Shown here one piece after another: positions 9,773 to 18,969 of a stretch of 64,000 nucleotides of DNA. Position 1 is the stretch's first letter; the number at the start of each line of letters is the position of its first letter. A program made the position numbers and the translations under genes. Under the pieces are notes generated by a model. The model saw only the letters and a list, made by a program, of their open reading frames with translations. It had not been told where the DNA came from and ran no database searches. This DNA is from Halobacteriovoraceae bacterium. Lineage in GTDB: Bacteria > Bdellovibrionota > Bacteriovoracia > Bacteriovoracales > Bacteriovoracaceae. The stretch spans positions 1 through 64,000 of the forward strand of contig JACKAK010000009.1 of assembly GCA_020635115.1 (NCBI GenBank). Direction: 5' to 3'.

Positions 9773-10381
9773 GTGAGTGTTGCAATTTTGGGTGGAGACC
9801 TAAAAAATTTAAAACTAAAAGTATCTAACTCAGGCATGACCAGGCCTACTAGTGTTATTTTGAAACGAAAACTATTTGATTCATATCAATCAATGGAGGG
9901 ATATTGTTTTATCGATTTATGTTGCGGAAGCGGGCAAGTCGGTATTGAAGCTCTTTCTCGAGGTGCTCATAAGGTTTACTTAGTTGAAAAAGAGCGAAAA
10001 GTTTTTCAAATTCTAAAGGATAATTATCTTTTACTAAAAAAAAGAGATGAGTCTTTAGCAGAAAAAGTAACTTTGTCATCAATGGACAGTATAAAGTGGA
10101 TACAAATAAAATTACCTGAATTTAATTTGGATGAAAAATATTTTATATTTTTGGATCCTCCCTACAAAAATCATGAACTTTATAAAAAATGTCTCGTTAT
10201 GTTAAATAACATTTTCTTAGATGGAGTTTTATGTATAGAATCTGATAAGCTAATAGGGCCCTCTGTTGAGTTCTTAAGAGAACATTATGGGCCAGAATTT
10301 AAATTATTTGAACATAGCGATTCTTTTTTATATTTAGTAGACTTAAGAAGAAAGGGAGTAAATGATGAACAAACACCGTAG
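9773..10381 (+). CDS. rsmD: 16S rRNA (guanine-N2)-methyltransferase RsmD
   Basis: RsmD methylates G966 of 16S rRNA in the assembling small subunit. Visible marks are the N-terminal GG-x-L-K-x-L-x-L strand followed by TRPTS, the SAM-binding FIDLCCGSGQVGIEALSRGA, the acidic VYLVEKE, and the FLDPPY catalytic motif. I choose the GTG at 9773 because GAGG lies five bases upstream and the product then begins at the usual family start; GTG codons at 9755 and 9767 lack a site. The 3' end overlaps coaD by 20 bases, the common rsmD-coaD pair. Confidence 0.92.
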   Translation: MSVAILGGDLKNLKLKVSNSGMTRPTSVILKRKLFDSYQSMEGYCFIDLCCGSGQVGIEALSRGAHKVYLVEKERKVFQILKDNYLLLKKRDESLAEKVTLSSMDSIKWIQIKLPEFNLDEKYFIFLDPPYKNHELYKKCLVMLNNIFLDGVLCIESDKLIGPSVEFLREHYGPEFKLFEHSDSFLYLVDLRRKGVNDEQTP

Positions 10382-10853
10382 AGCTATATATGCTGGAACA
10401 TTTGATCCCTTTACTAATGGACATAAAAGTATTTTGGAACGATCATTAAAGATAATTGATGAAGTGACTATTCTTGTTGCAAAGTCACCAACGAAAAAGC
10501 CATTGTTTTCTCCTCAAAAAAGAGTTGAGATGATCTCAAAAGTATTCGAAAATGACAAACGAATAAGGGTAGATTCTTGGGATGGACTTGTCATCGAATA
10601 TGCTAGACAAGAAAATATAGGAACGATCATTAGAGGGCTAAGGCCAACCGGAGACTTTGAAGTTGAATTTCAAATGGCCTCAATGAACAAAAAACTCTTC
10701 TACGATGTAGAAACAATTTTTCTTATGACTGGAGGCGAACATTACTTTGTTTCTTCCACTCTAGTAAAAGAAATTTACACCTATGGGGGAAATATTTGTG
10801 AATTTGTTCCTCCTGAAATTTTTGAATATTTAAAAGACGAGAAACGTATATGA
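10362..10853 (+). CDS. coaD: Phosphopantetheine adenylyltransferase
   Basis: CoaD transfers AMP from ATP to 4'-phosphopantetheine, the penultimate step of coenzyme A synthesis, in the cytoplasm. The 163-residue length is normal. Visible nucleotidyltransferase signatures are YAGTFDPFTNGH (T/HxGH motif), the IIRGLRPTGDFEVEFQMASMN stretch that binds substrate, and the C-terminal FVSSTLVKE. Two consecutive ATG codons (10362, 10365) could start it, after GGGAG. It overlaps rsmD upstream and shares an ATGA with the aminotransferase downstream, so the three genes form a translationally coupled operon. Confidence 0.95.
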   Translation: MMNKHRRAIYAGTFDPFTNGHKSILERSLKIIDEVTILVAKSPTKKPLFSPQKRVEMISKVFENDKRIRVDSWDGLVIEYARQENIGTIIRGLRPTGDFEVEFQMASMNKKLFYDVETIFLMTGGEHYFVSSTLVKEIYTYGGNICEFVPPEIFEYLKDEKRI

Positions 10854-12070
10854 TTAGCTCAAGAGTTAGACAAATTGAAGATTCACACTCAAGGTACCTA
10901 CATCAAAAAGCAAGCTATTTAAAATCCCAAGGAAGATATATTTATAATCTGGCCCACGGAGAATTAAATATTAAGCCACCGATTGAACTTTTAAATAATA
11001 TTAAAACTCATACTAATTTTTTAGCAAGTTTTTTGTATTCTGATCCTCAAGGACAAATTGCTTTAAGAGAAAAAATACTACACGAATTTCAAAACTCTAG
11101 AGGAGTAAGTTTAGATGGTCTAGAGAATGAATTTGATTGTCTCATCTCAAACGGTGCAAGACATGCTCTATCCAATATGCTTGGGACCATTTTAGATCCA
11201 GGGGATGAAGTGATTATCATAAGACCCTACTGGTCTGCGTATCCCCAAATCGTCAATTTTTGCAGAGGAGTGCCGGTATTTGTTTCTTCATCCGTTTATG
11301 ATTTCTATCATCCATGTATAGACGATATAGAAAAAGTTATCTCAATGAAGACGAAGGCCATCATAATAAATTCTCCCAATAATCCTTCAGGTATTCATTA
11401 CAGTGAAGGATGGATGGAAGAATTTGCTGCACTAATGGAAAAAAATCCTGAAATTTTTATTATTTCAGATGAGATTTATAGCGAAATGATTTACTTTGAT
11501 CCTGCTCCAACTTATTTTTATCAAACTTCACCAAATCTTCTCAACCGGTCAATCATTATAAGTGGAATTTCTAAAACTATGGCCGCTGCCGGACTTAGAA
11601 TTGGACATGCAATTTGCCAAAGAAATCTCGCGAAAGCAGCTGCTAAAATACAAGAACAAACTACTTCTGGTGCGAATTCTCTAATTCAAAGAGCACTTGT
11701 GGATTATGACTTTTCAAAGCTTAGGGCCTACCTCTCCCCAATTAGACAAATGTTAAGACAAAACTCAAGGATTTTACAAAGGCTCTTTAGAGATTTTAAT
11801 TTTTCTCAAGTATGGTACCAAACTTGTTCATGCTATTTTTTTCTCATTGATTTCTCAAAACTACCCATAATTGAAAAATTTCGCAATCCAGAAAGTAATC
11901 AGACTGACTACTCTGTTGAAATTTGCGAAAATATTCTCTCGGAAATAGGCGTGGCCATTGGACCTGGTACTGATTTTGGAGTTGAGAATTCTGGTCGGAT
12001 ATCACTTATCTTAGATGAAAAACACTTTGAAGATGCCCTAAAAAAACTGCTTGGGTACATTACAAAATAA
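10850..12070 (+). CDS. PLP-dependent class I/II aminotransferase
   Basis: A 406-residue fold-type I aminotransferase of the aspartate-aminotransferase group. Visible are SNGARHALSNML (cofactor phosphate contact), the INSPNNPSG signature, SDEIYSEMIY with the Asp that contacts the pyridine nitrogen, and SGISKTMAAAGLRIGH containing the Schiff-base Lys. The C-terminal Arg that binds substrate carboxylate is likely in NSGRISL. Substrate cannot be told from sequence; aspartate, aromatic or prephenate are possible. The start overlaps coaD in an ATGA. Confidence 0.85.
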   Translation: MISSRVRQIEDSHSRYLHQKASYLKSQGRYIYNLAHGELNIKPPIELLNNIKTHTNFLASFLYSDPQGQIALREKILHEFQNSRGVSLDGLENEFDCLISNGARHALSNMLGTILDPGDEVIIIRPYWSAYPQIVNFCRGVPVFVSSSVYDFYHPCIDDIEKVISMKTKAIIINSPNNPSGIHYSEGWMEEFAALMEKNPEIFIISDEIYSEMIYFDPAPTYFYQTSPNLLNRSIIISGISKTMAAAGLRIGHAICQRNLAKAAAKIQEQTTSGANSLIQRALVDYDFSKLRAYLSPIRQMLRQNSRILQRLFRDFNFSQVWYQTCSCYFFLIDFSKLPIIEKFRNPESNQTDYSVEICENILSEIGVAIGPGTDFGVENSGRISLILDEKHFEDALKKLLGYITK

Positions 12071-12202
12071 ATCGAGCAAATATCTCAAGTAAGAGTATCT
12101 CAATAGGGGGTTTATGCCCTCCAGATATTAAATCATAAATTCTATATAATTGTTTAAGGCGTATAAGATGGCCAAAGGGCCTCTGTCTATGGGGAATTTT
12201 AT

Positions 12203-13213
12203 ATGTATAGACTTTTACACTTAGCGGTTTCCACGTCAATTATGCTTATTCTTTTTTCGAGCTGTCACACAGATGAAGAAATCTTTGAGATTAAAAAAGA
12301 AGATGCGATGATAGGCGCTCGCTTTGCGTTGAATGATGGGAAATGTGATAAGGCCCTGGCCTATCTAACCCCTTATTGGGACAATAATGATGCTGATTTT
12401 CTAACCCTTGTCTCATCTAGTTATATCTGTAAGTCAGATTTTTCTCTTCTAGATTTTTATGTAAATGATATTTCAAAAATTTCTGCACCTGAAGTTTTTA
12501 GGTCATTTGCTACCTTTGAAGTTGCTGATTCTATGACTTCAAGTGAAGACGAATCATATATAAATCTTTGGTATGCACTTGATGTGTTACTTAACGCTGG
12601 AATTCCAGATTCAACAACTTCTCCAAATGTTGCAAATAGGGCGCAGTATCTTACTTCCGATGAGGCAGACAATATCAATCTTCAATTGTTCTATGTTATT
12701 TCAATACTACTTGGAAAGTTCTTTCATTTTTATGGTGATGCAGATTCCACCGGTACAAAAGGGGCCGGTACAGATAACGATTGTCTATACACCTATGATA
12801 CAACTCTTTCTGTAAGTGGCTATGCTGATCTTGGGACCGTTCTTGATGCAACGATTGGTGGAGGAGTAGGAGATGCTGGCTCATGTACTAGTGCAGGTAC
12901 TGGTCACACTTCCTTTAATAACCCCGCAAAACGTGTAAGACGACTTTGCGAAGGGGTTGTACTTGTTAATAACTTTTTTGATGTCTTCACTGAAGTTGCC
13001 TCTGTATTTACAGGAGGTGAATTGAGTGATGTTACAGATGCTTTAAACCTTTTAGAGTTAATTGAACCAATTTTAACTACTGCAGATGCTAATGCTGGTG
13101 GGTTACTTGATATTTATAATATGGATGACTGTATTGAAGCGAACACAGATGTTACAGATGATAGCTACCTGCAGATCTATTATGCATTTGTTATGGAGAG
13201 GCTTTACCGTTGA
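12203..13213 (+). CDS. Predicted lipoprotein paired with an outer-membrane protein
   Basis: The signal segment ends in a Phe-Ser-Ser-Cys lipobox (Cys at about residue 23), giving a 336-residue lipoprotein. The mature part has TPR-like helices near the start (ARFALNDGKCDKALAYLTPYW) and a Gly/Ser/Thr-rich stretch with several cysteines at about 200-245. No known family. Its stop overlaps the TTG start of the following barrel protein, so the two are translationally coupled and probably act together in the outer membrane; this pairing resembles lipoprotein partners of secretion or assembly barrels, but that is inference. Confidence 0.75.
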   Translation: MYRLLHLAVSTSIMLILFSSCHTDEEIFEIKKEDAMIGARFALNDGKCDKALAYLTPYWDNNDADFLTLVSSSYICKSDFSLLDFYVNDISKISAPEVFRSFATFEVADSMTSSEDESYINLWYALDVLLNAGIPDSTTSPNVANRAQYLTSDEADNINLQLFYVISILLGKFFHFYGDADSTGTKGAGTDNDCLYTYDTTLSVSGYADLGTVLDATIGGGVGDAGSCTSAGTGHTSFNNPAKRVRRLCEGVVLVNNFFDVFTEVASVFTGGELSDVTDALNLLELIEPILTTADANAGGLLDIYNMDDCIEANTDVTDDSYLQIYYAFVMERLYR

Positions 13214-14307
13214 AACTAATCTTTGGATTGATTATATTTTATCTTTCTATGCAATTAGATGCAAAAGAGGTTTTTCATGTTGGAAGGTCTCCTAGAGCAC
13301 TCATTATGGGAGATGCTTTTGCTGCACTTGCTGATGATGAATATACCCTTTTCTATAATCCAGCAGCATTAGGTAAAGAGGCCGATTTAAGAGTTGTTCC
13401 TTTTAATCCACATCTAGGAATTCTTAACCCTTTGGATTATATTGATAAATTTCAAAATATGCCCTCAGGTGTTGAACAAATTGCTGAGGTAGGGATGGGA
13501 ATACCTCTTTATTTTTCTATTGGTGCTTTTCCAACACTAAAATTTGGGCCGATTGGAATTTCCATGTATGCACAAAGACAGGGAAGATATTATATTGATA
13601 ATCCTAAATATCCTCAATTAACGATAGATGATAGGTTAGATAGGGGTTTTGTGATAGGAATGTCACACAGAATGGAAGGATTTGGTAAAGACGAATTTTC
13701 CTTTGGTTTTTCATTTAAAAGTGTAAAAAGGGCCGGTATTTTTGGAACTTTTGATATGCTTGGTGGACTTCTCTTAGATGTATTAAATTCTGGTTCAATT
13801 TCACCGAGTTCTCTAAAGGAAATACTAGGCTATTCGAAAGGCTCTGGAAAAGGTTTTGATGCGGGAGTTGAATATATTCTTAAAATTGGAGATGATACAA
13901 AGGCCAATTTTGCTTTTTCTGTCATTGATATTGGAGATACAAAGTTTTTGCACGAAGAAGGCCCTTCTAAACCTCCCTCGCAATTGATGAATGCAACTTT
14001 GGCCACTGCTTTTGTTCAGGATTTAGGTTTTATAGATTATAAATTTGCTCTAGATATTCAGGCCATGAATCAAAATTTAGAGTTCGGTCAAATGTTGCAT
14101 CTTGGCATGGAGTTGGGTTTACCAATCATTAAACTCCTTGCTGGTTGGAATGCTGGCTACATAAGCTACGGAGCTTCCTTTGAATTTTGGGGAATTGAGT
14201 TCCTAGGAGGACTTTATGGCGTTGAAATTGGTAACGGTTACCGGGTAAAAGAAGCACCAAGGGCAATAATTTATTTCAAATTTTTAGACTTTTCATTTGA
14301 TGCTTAA
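13210..14307 (+). CDS. Outer-membrane beta-barrel protein (PorV/TraF/FadL-like)
   Basis: The 365-residue protein has a signal peptide (about 1-18) followed by GRSPRALIMGDAFAALADDE and FYNPAALG, the N-terminal pattern shared by PorV/PorQ, TraF-like and FadL-type barrels. The rest alternates short amphipathic strands with aromatic girdles, and ends on FKFLDFSFDA, a strand with near-terminal Phe suited to BAM recognition. The start is TTG, overlapping the stop of the upstream lipoprotein gene. The substrate is unknown. Confidence 0.75.
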   Translation: MKLIFGLIIFYLSMQLDAKEVFHVGRSPRALIMGDAFAALADDEYTLFYNPAALGKEADLRVVPFNPHLGILNPLDYIDKFQNMPSGVEQIAEVGMGIPLYFSIGAFPTLKFGPIGISMYAQRQGRYYIDNPKYPQLTIDDRLDRGFVIGMSHRMEGFGKDEFSFGFSFKSVKRAGIFGTFDMLGGLLLDVLNSGSISPSSLKEILGYSKGSGKGFDAGVEYILKIGDDTKANFAFSVIDIGDTKFLHEEGPSKPPSQLMNATLATAFVQDLGFIDYKFALDIQAMNQNLEFGQMLHLGMELGLPIIKLLAGWNAGYISYGASFEFWGIEFLGGLYGVEIGNGYRVKEAPRAIIYFKFLDFSFDA

Positions 14308-14381
14308 TAAATTCCTTTTTAGAATAAAGGGCAGGGAGTTTTTATGTCGAACTCTTTAGTCAGCTTATTTGGAGGAGCTTT

Positions 14382-15692
14382 TTGGAAAAAGTTTTTGTTC
14401 TTGATACGAATGTCATTTTATTTGACCCCCAGGCCATCTTTAAATTTGAAAATCACACAGTTTACCTTCCTTTGATTGTCATAGAAGAAATTGATCGATT
14501 CAAAAAAGATCAAAACGAAAATGGAAGAAATGCAAGACATTTTTCCAGGATTGTTGATGATTTAAGAAAGGGTGGATCTCTCCATGATGGAGTAGATTTA
14601 AACAATGGAGGGAAATTTATTGTCTCTATTAACCTAAAAGTAGGAAGTGAACATGAAGGTTTGATAGATTTTTCTAATAATGACAATAAAATTCTTGGAA
14701 CTGTTCTTTCTCTTAAAAATGAAGGAAAGAGTGTCGTTTTAATCACTAAAGATATTAACCTTCGCCTTAAGTCAGATGCTCTGGGCCTAGTTGCTGAAGA
14801 TTATGGTAATAAATCTACAAATCCAGAAGACCTCTACTCTGGGCAGAGGATATTTGAGGTGTCTGTTGAGCGTTTGAAAGAGTTTGAAGAAGAGAGGTTT
14901 TTGCAATTAAAAGAAGACGAGTGGAAGCAATTTTATGCCAATCAATATTTGATTGTAACAGAAGTTAATAATGAAAGACACAGACTACTTGGAAGGTATT
15001 CACAGCAAAAAAAAGGTATTGTCCCTTTGATAAGAATGCGAGAAGGTGTATGGGGAATCCACCCGAAGAATGTAGAACAACAGTTCGCATTTGATGCTCT
15101 TTTAAATGATGAAGTGAAATTAGTATCCCTAGTAGGAAAGGCCGGAACAGGTAAAACCTTATTGGCCATTGCTGCAGGTCTTGAGATGGCCATTGCGCAA
15201 AATAAATATATTCGATTACTCGTCTCCCGCCCTGTTCAGCCTATGGGGAAAGACCTTGGATTTTTACCTGGAGATGTCAATGAAAAACTAGCTCCTTGGA
15301 TGCAGCCCATTTTTGATAATATGGATTATCTTTTCGGGCACCATGGAAATTCTAGCTCTTCTTGGGAAGATTTAATTAATCAAGGTCTACTACATGTTGA
15401 ACCTCTCACCTATATTAGGGGAAGATCCATTCCTGCTCAGTATATGATTGTCGATGAAGCTCAGAATTTATCGCCCCACGAAGTAAAAACCATTATTACA
15501 AGGGCCGGGGAGGGGACTAAAATAATTCTAACAGGAGACTGTGATCAAATTGACAGTCCCTATTTAGATTCCGTTAATAATGGACTGGCCTATGTTGTAG
15601 AGCGAATGAAGGCCGAAGAAATTGTTGGCCATACAATTTTAAAATATGGAGAGCGTTCAGAATTATCTGAAATAGCATCAAAATTATTATGA
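14382..15692 (+). CDS. PIN-PhoH fusion ATPase/ribonuclease (PhoH2 type)
   Basis: Residues 1-140 form a PIN ribonuclease domain (VFVLDTNVILFDP, later EEIDRFKKD and ITKDINLRLKSDALG), and about 230-436 form a PhoH P-loop ATPase (LVGKAGTGKTLLAIAAG, YMIVDEAQNLSPHEVKTII, ILTGDCDQID). Such PhoH2 proteins act as ATP-dependent RNA helicase/nucleases. The TTG start is supported by GGAGG six bases upstream and by the family's VLDTNV N-terminus. An out-of-frame ORF with its own GGGAG/ATG begins at 14344 and runs across this start. The gene ends in an ATGA overlap with the PilZ gene. Confidence 0.9.
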   Translation: MEKVFVLDTNVILFDPQAIFKFENHTVYLPLIVIEEIDRFKKDQNENGRNARHFSRIVDDLRKGGSLHDGVDLNNGGKFIVSINLKVGSEHEGLIDFSNNDNKILGTVLSLKNEGKSVVLITKDINLRLKSDALGLVAEDYGNKSTNPEDLYSGQRIFEVSVERLKEFEEERFLQLKEDEWKQFYANQYLIVTEVNNERHRLLGRYSQQKKGIVPLIRMREGVWGIHPKNVEQQFAFDALLNDEVKLVSLVGKAGTGKTLLAIAAGLEMAIAQNKYIRLLVSRPVQPMGKDLGFLPGDVNEKLAPWMQPIFDNMDYLFGHHGNSSSSWEDLINQGLLHVEPLTYIRGRSIPAQYMIVDEAQNLSPHEVKTIITRAGEGTKIILTGDCDQIDSPYLDSVNNGLAYVVERMKAEEIVGHTILKYGERSELSEIASKLL

Positions 15693-16270
15693 GTGAAGAC
15701 TTTACAAGGGAATTCTCACGTGCACCGTTAAGAGGTAGAATACTTTATGGTGTAGATACTGGAAGAGAGGGAGAGTGTTTCCACACTAACTTAATCAATG
15801 TTTCAGAAGGTGGTTTACTGATAGATTTTTTACCATTTACTCCCAAGTCAGATGAATCGGTCTTTTTTTATTTTGAAATGCCAGTGATTCCCAATTTGGC
15901 AAATATGTCGGCATTAAAGATTAGATATATTTCGGGAGATGATCAATTTTTTAATATTGTATGGGGTAAAGGAAAAATTGTTAGAAGTTTTAAATCCAAA
16001 GGTGAGCTCATTCCACTCCCTATCCAGAGAATGGCGATTGAATTTATAGATATAGAGAACAATCAAAAAAAAGTAATTTCAGAATATGTTGAGTCATTTT
16101 CTAGAAACTTAGGACTTTTTAGCGATACAGTGACTAGGGTCATTGCAGGCGAAGAAGATAGAGATAAGTTAAGTGCAATCGCAGATATTTTAGGTTATGA
16201 GAAAAATATGGAATTAAGTAATCTGAAAATGAAAATTGAGCATGATTTAAAAAGTTTTGAGAAAAATTAA
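15689..16270 (+). CDS. PilZ-domain protein
   Basis: The 193-residue product carries both halves of the PilZ c-di-GMP-binding signature: an N-terminal Arg-x3-Arg (within FSRAPLRGR, about residues 10-17) and the NVSEGG motif of the [Asp/Asn]-x-Ser-x-x-Gly type about 25 residues later. The remaining 130 residues include an extended C-terminal helical tail. PilZ proteins are cytoplasmic c-di-GMP effectors that commonly control motility or envelope machines. It is coupled to phoH by an ATGA overlap, and meets the minus-strand 83-residue gene tail-to-tail with a four-base overlap. Confidence 0.8.
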   Translation: MSEDFTREFSRAPLRGRILYGVDTGREGECFHTNLINVSEGGLLIDFLPFTPKSDESVFFYFEMPVIPNLANMSALKIRYISGDDQFFNIVWGKGKIVRSFKSKGELIPLPIQRMAIEFIDIENNQKKVISEYVESFSRNLGLFSDTVTRVIAGEEDRDKLSAIADILGYEKNMELSNLKMKIEHDLKSFEKN

Positions 16271-16518
16271 CCTTGAATATTTCTGTTAAGTCGTTTGTTT
16301 AATTCATTTAAGATTTCATGAGAACGTCTTGTTAGTGCTCTGCTGAGTGGCATTTTTTTTAGTTCTTCTGCTGTGTAATGGGATTCATCAATAAGTTGAT
16401 TAAATGTTAAAACAGTTAAATATTCAATGTAGGATCTTGAGTCGTATTTTTCCTCGTGATCTTCTTTCCACTTTTTTAATTCTACAAGATTTCCTTCTTG
16501 TTCTCTTTCTAAGATCAT
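16267..16518 (-). CDS. Small charged protein of unknown function
   Basis: An 83-residue, highly charged and probably all-helical protein (many Glu, Lys and Arg). The EELKKMPLSRALTRRSHEIL segment hints at a helical hairpin. No family recognised, no export signal. It overlaps the convergent PilZ gene by four bases; a strong hairpin terminator separates it from the upstream dedA gene, so it is probably transcribed alone. Confidence 0.5.
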   Translation of the reverse strand: MILEREQEGNLVELKKWKEDHEEKYDSRSYIEYLTVLTFNQLIDESHYTAEELKKMPLSRALTRRSHEILNELNKRLNRNIQG

Positions 16519-16611
16519 ACTTCACCTAATCTTTTTTTTGCACAACACGTTCCACCTCAACTTTTTTGAGCACGACGGTTATCTATCAAGGTCTGTTAAT
16601 TTTCAAGAATT

Positions 16612-16644
16612 AAAAACTTACATCCTGTAAGGAAGTAAGTTTTT
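16612..16644 (-). terminator. Intrinsic terminator downstream of dedA
   Basis: A perfect ten-base inverted repeat (16612-16621 with 16635-16644) whose arms are AAAAACTTAC and its complement, extended inside by TCCT/AGGA around a GTA loop. Read on the minus strand it ends in a run of five T, suiting termination of dedA; the plus-strand reading also ends in TTTTT, so it can work in both directions. Confidence 0.75.
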
Positions 16645-16738
16645 CATCTGAAAAAAATTCATAATCTTCACATTAGCATACGAAAATTCGTATCCTTGTT
16701 AAACGATAAGAGCATAAATATGAAAAAAGTACTCACTT

Positions 16739-17356
16739 TTAAGGGCCAACTTGGGCCCTTTTCTTACTTCTATTTTTTATAAGGAAATAGATAACAACAA
16801 CTATAGCAACAGAAAAAATAATATAATTACTTTTTTTAATTGTATCTAAGACAGTGTCACCAAAATGATAATAGATTGTAAAATAAGTGCAAACTGAGAT
16901 TGTAACAGCTGTTAAATCACTTAGACAAAATTTAGCTATATTCATTTTTCCAAGTCCAGCAGTGAGAAAGAGACCATTTCTAATTCCAAATGGTATGAAA
17001 CGACCTAAAATGAGAGTGATGATTCCATATTTTTCATAGAAAGAGTGTATTTTTTTTACTCTATCAGGGGGCACCATACTCGAGAAAAACTTTATTTTTA
17101 ATAATTTTTCTCCAAATACGCGGCCAAGAAAAAAACAGATAACATCTGAAACATAGGCCCCTGCATAGATTGCAATAAATAGGGGCCAAAGATATTGTGG
17201 ATTTTTAGCGGCCATTATCGCGGCAACAAAACACATCATATCTTCGGATACAGGGATATTGAATCCTGCTAAAAAAAGTAAACCAAAAATAATGTAAGGA
17301 GCGGTCGCCACATTAGATTGAATAAACGTCATTACAGATTGGGTGATTTCTTCCAC
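16739..17356 (-). CDS. DedA-family membrane protein
   Basis: The 205-residue protein has five or six hydrophobic segments and the DedA/VTT-domain landmarks: GFNIPVSEDMM near residue 35, a re-entrant region, and the GRFIPFGIRNGLFLTAGLG stretch with conserved Arg and Pro. DedA proteins include UptA-type undecaprenyl-phosphate and phospholipid transporters of the inner membrane. A DUF368 protein, the other known polyprenyl-phosphate transporter family, occurs at 61074. A GGGCC inverted repeat overlaps the 3' end. Confidence 0.85.
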   Translation of the reverse strand: MEEITQSVMTFIQSNVATAPYIIFGLLFLAGFNIPVSEDMMCFVAAIMAAKNPQYLWPLFIAIYAGAYVSDVICFFLGRVFGEKLLKIKFFSSMVPPDRVKKIHSFYEKYGIITLILGRFIPFGIRNGLFLTAGLGKMNIAKFCLSDLTAVTISVCTYFTIYYHFGDTVLDTIKKSNYIIFSVAIVVVIYFLIKNRSKKRAQVGP

Positions 17357-17382
17357 AGCTATCCCGTTATTTATTTAGAGAA

Positions 17383-17404
17383 ACGGCCAGATAATTCTGG
17401 CCGT
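17383..17404 (-). terminator. Hairpin terminator after the peroxiredoxin gene
   Basis: ACGGCCAGA and TCTGGCCGT form a perfect nine-base stem with a four-base loop, between the peroxiredoxin stop and the dedA start. The minus-strand transcript continues with TTTCTC, so the U-tract is weak but position and stem suit termination. Confidence 0.6.
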
Positions 17405-17423
17405 GCATCTCTTAAGATGTTGA

Positions 17424-18029
17424 TTAATTATTTTTTGAAAAATATTCTTGAGAGCCTTTTGGATCAGGCTTCATTGTCGCTGAACCTTTAGTCCATCCAG
17501 CAGGACAAACTTCACCATGCTTTGCTGTAAACTGATAGGCCTCTAAAAGTCTTAGAGTTTCGTCAACATTTCTACCAACTGAAAGATTGTTTATTGTTGA
17601 ATGTTGAATCACATTTTTGTCGTCAATGATAAAAAGTCCACGTAACGCAATACCTGCTTCTTCAATAAGCACACCATAGTCAGATGATATTTTTTTAGTA
17701 ACATCTGCAAGGATTGGAAAATTAATTTCACCAATACCACCAGTTTTTCTATCTTGTTGTGTCCAGGCAAGGTGAGAAAAAGCAGAATCTATTGAACATG
17801 CAATTACTTCGCAGTTTAGTTCTTTGAATTTTGAAACGGCCTCAGAGTAGGCAATAATTTCTGTCGGACAAACAAAAGTAAAATCTAGTGGATAAAAGAA
17901 TAAAACTTTCCACTTTCCATTGAAGTCATTCAGTGACACGGGTTTGATCTCACCATTAACCACAGCATTTGTTTGAAAATTAGGTGCCGTTTTTCCAACA
18001 ATTCTAGTTGGAGTTGTAGTCTCAGACAT
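17424..18029 (-). CDS. Typical 2-Cys peroxiredoxin (AhpC/Prx1 group)
   Basis: A 201-residue peroxide reductase. The peroxidatic Cys is in PLDFTFVCPTEI (about residue 55) and the resolving Cys in HGEVCPAGW (about residue 175), so it is a typical 2-Cys enzyme acting as a dimer or decamer with a disulphide reductase. No AhpF gene adjoins it, so thioredoxin is the likely electron donor. It is transcribed divergently from clpP, with 273 bases between that show no clear operator. Confidence 0.93.
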   Translation of the reverse strand: MSETTTPTRIVGKTAPNFQTNAVVNGEIKPVSLNDFNGKWKVLFFYPLDFTFVCPTEIIAYSEAVSKFKELNCEVIACSIDSAFSHLAWTQQDRKTGGIGEINFPILADVTKKISSDYGVLIEEAGIALRGLFIIDDKNVIQHSTINNLSVGRNVDETLRLLEAYQFTAKHGEVCPAGWTKGSATMKPDPKGSQEYFSKNN

Positions 18030-18302
18030 AACATACCTCTTGAGTTAAGTTTTAAAGCGCCAAAAAAAGGCGTATTTAGTTATAGATGGCAATTTATGCT
18101 TGTTGGAATCACTTTTCAAGTCAAACTCGACAAATTTTTTCAACTTGGCGCATAATAACTCCCCATAATCAAAGATATTTGGTAGCTTCACTTAAGGTGA
18201 ATTTAAAAAGAGAATTCTAAAGATCTTTTTATAATTACCCGAAAGGTTTCTTGATTATTATTTAATAGTTCTATTGAGTATTGAAATTTAAAGAGAGGTT
18301 TT

Positions 18303-18920
18303 ATGTCTAAGTTACCACATGCTCACATTCCCAATCCAATTGTTATTGAACAAACTTCTAGAGGAGAGAGGCAATACGATATTTATTCACGCCTTTTACT
18401 TGATAGAATTGTATTTCTAGGTACACAAGTTAACGACACTGTAGCAAACCTTCTCATCGCACAAATGCTCTTCTTAGAGCAAAGTGATCCAGAAGCTCCC
18501 ATCCATTTTTATATAAATAGTCCAGGTGGTTCAGTTTATGCAGGGCTTGGGATTTACGATATTATGCAGCACATATCTTGTCCTGTACACACATACTGTG
18601 TCGGACTAGCTGCTTCAATGGGGTCTTTACTTCTTACAGCTGGAGCGAAAGGACATAGACATTCTCTTCCACACAGTCGTATTATGATCCACCAGCCTCT
18701 AGGGGGCGCACAGGGGCAGTGCTCTGATATCCAAATTCAGGCAAAAGAGATTCAAGATCTTAAGGACGAGCTCAACAGAATTTACGTAAATCACACTGGA
18801 ATGGAATTCGAGCGCGTTGAAAAAGAAACAGACAGGGATAATTATCTAGATCCTGAAAAAGCTAAAAATATGGGTTTGATTGATACTGTCATTAGACCTA
18901 AAGAAACAACTAAGAAATAA
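18303..18920 (+). CDS. clpP: ATP-dependent Clp protease proteolytic subunit
   Basis: A 205-residue ClpP of normal length. The catalytic Ser is in GLAASMGS (about residue 105), the His in MIHQPLGG (about 130), with the Asp expected about residue 179 in the NYLDPEKAK region. It forms the 14-mer chamber that degrades proteins fed by ClpX. AGAGAGG precedes the ATG. clpX follows after 49 bases; no trigger-factor gene lies upstream, unlike many genomes. Confidence 0.97.
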   Translation: MSKLPHAHIPNPIVIEQTSRGERQYDIYSRLLLDRIVFLGTQVNDTVANLLIAQMLFLEQSDPEAPIHFYINSPGGSVYAGLGIYDIMQHISCPVHTYCVGLAASMGSLLLTAGAKGHRHSLPHSRIMIHQPLGGAQGQCSDIQIQAKEIQDLKDELNRIYVNHTGMEFERVEKETDRDNYLDPEKAKNMGLIDTVIRPKETTKK

Positions 18921-18969
18921 GTAAGGACCTTTGATTAAGTAGAGCAAAGAAAAGAAAAGGATAGGGGTT

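Noticed and set aside
16741..16760. GGGCC inverted repeat followed by TTTTCTT at the end of dedA
   Set aside because: As a plus-strand terminator it would end no known gene; it sits in dedA codons, so I did not list it separately.
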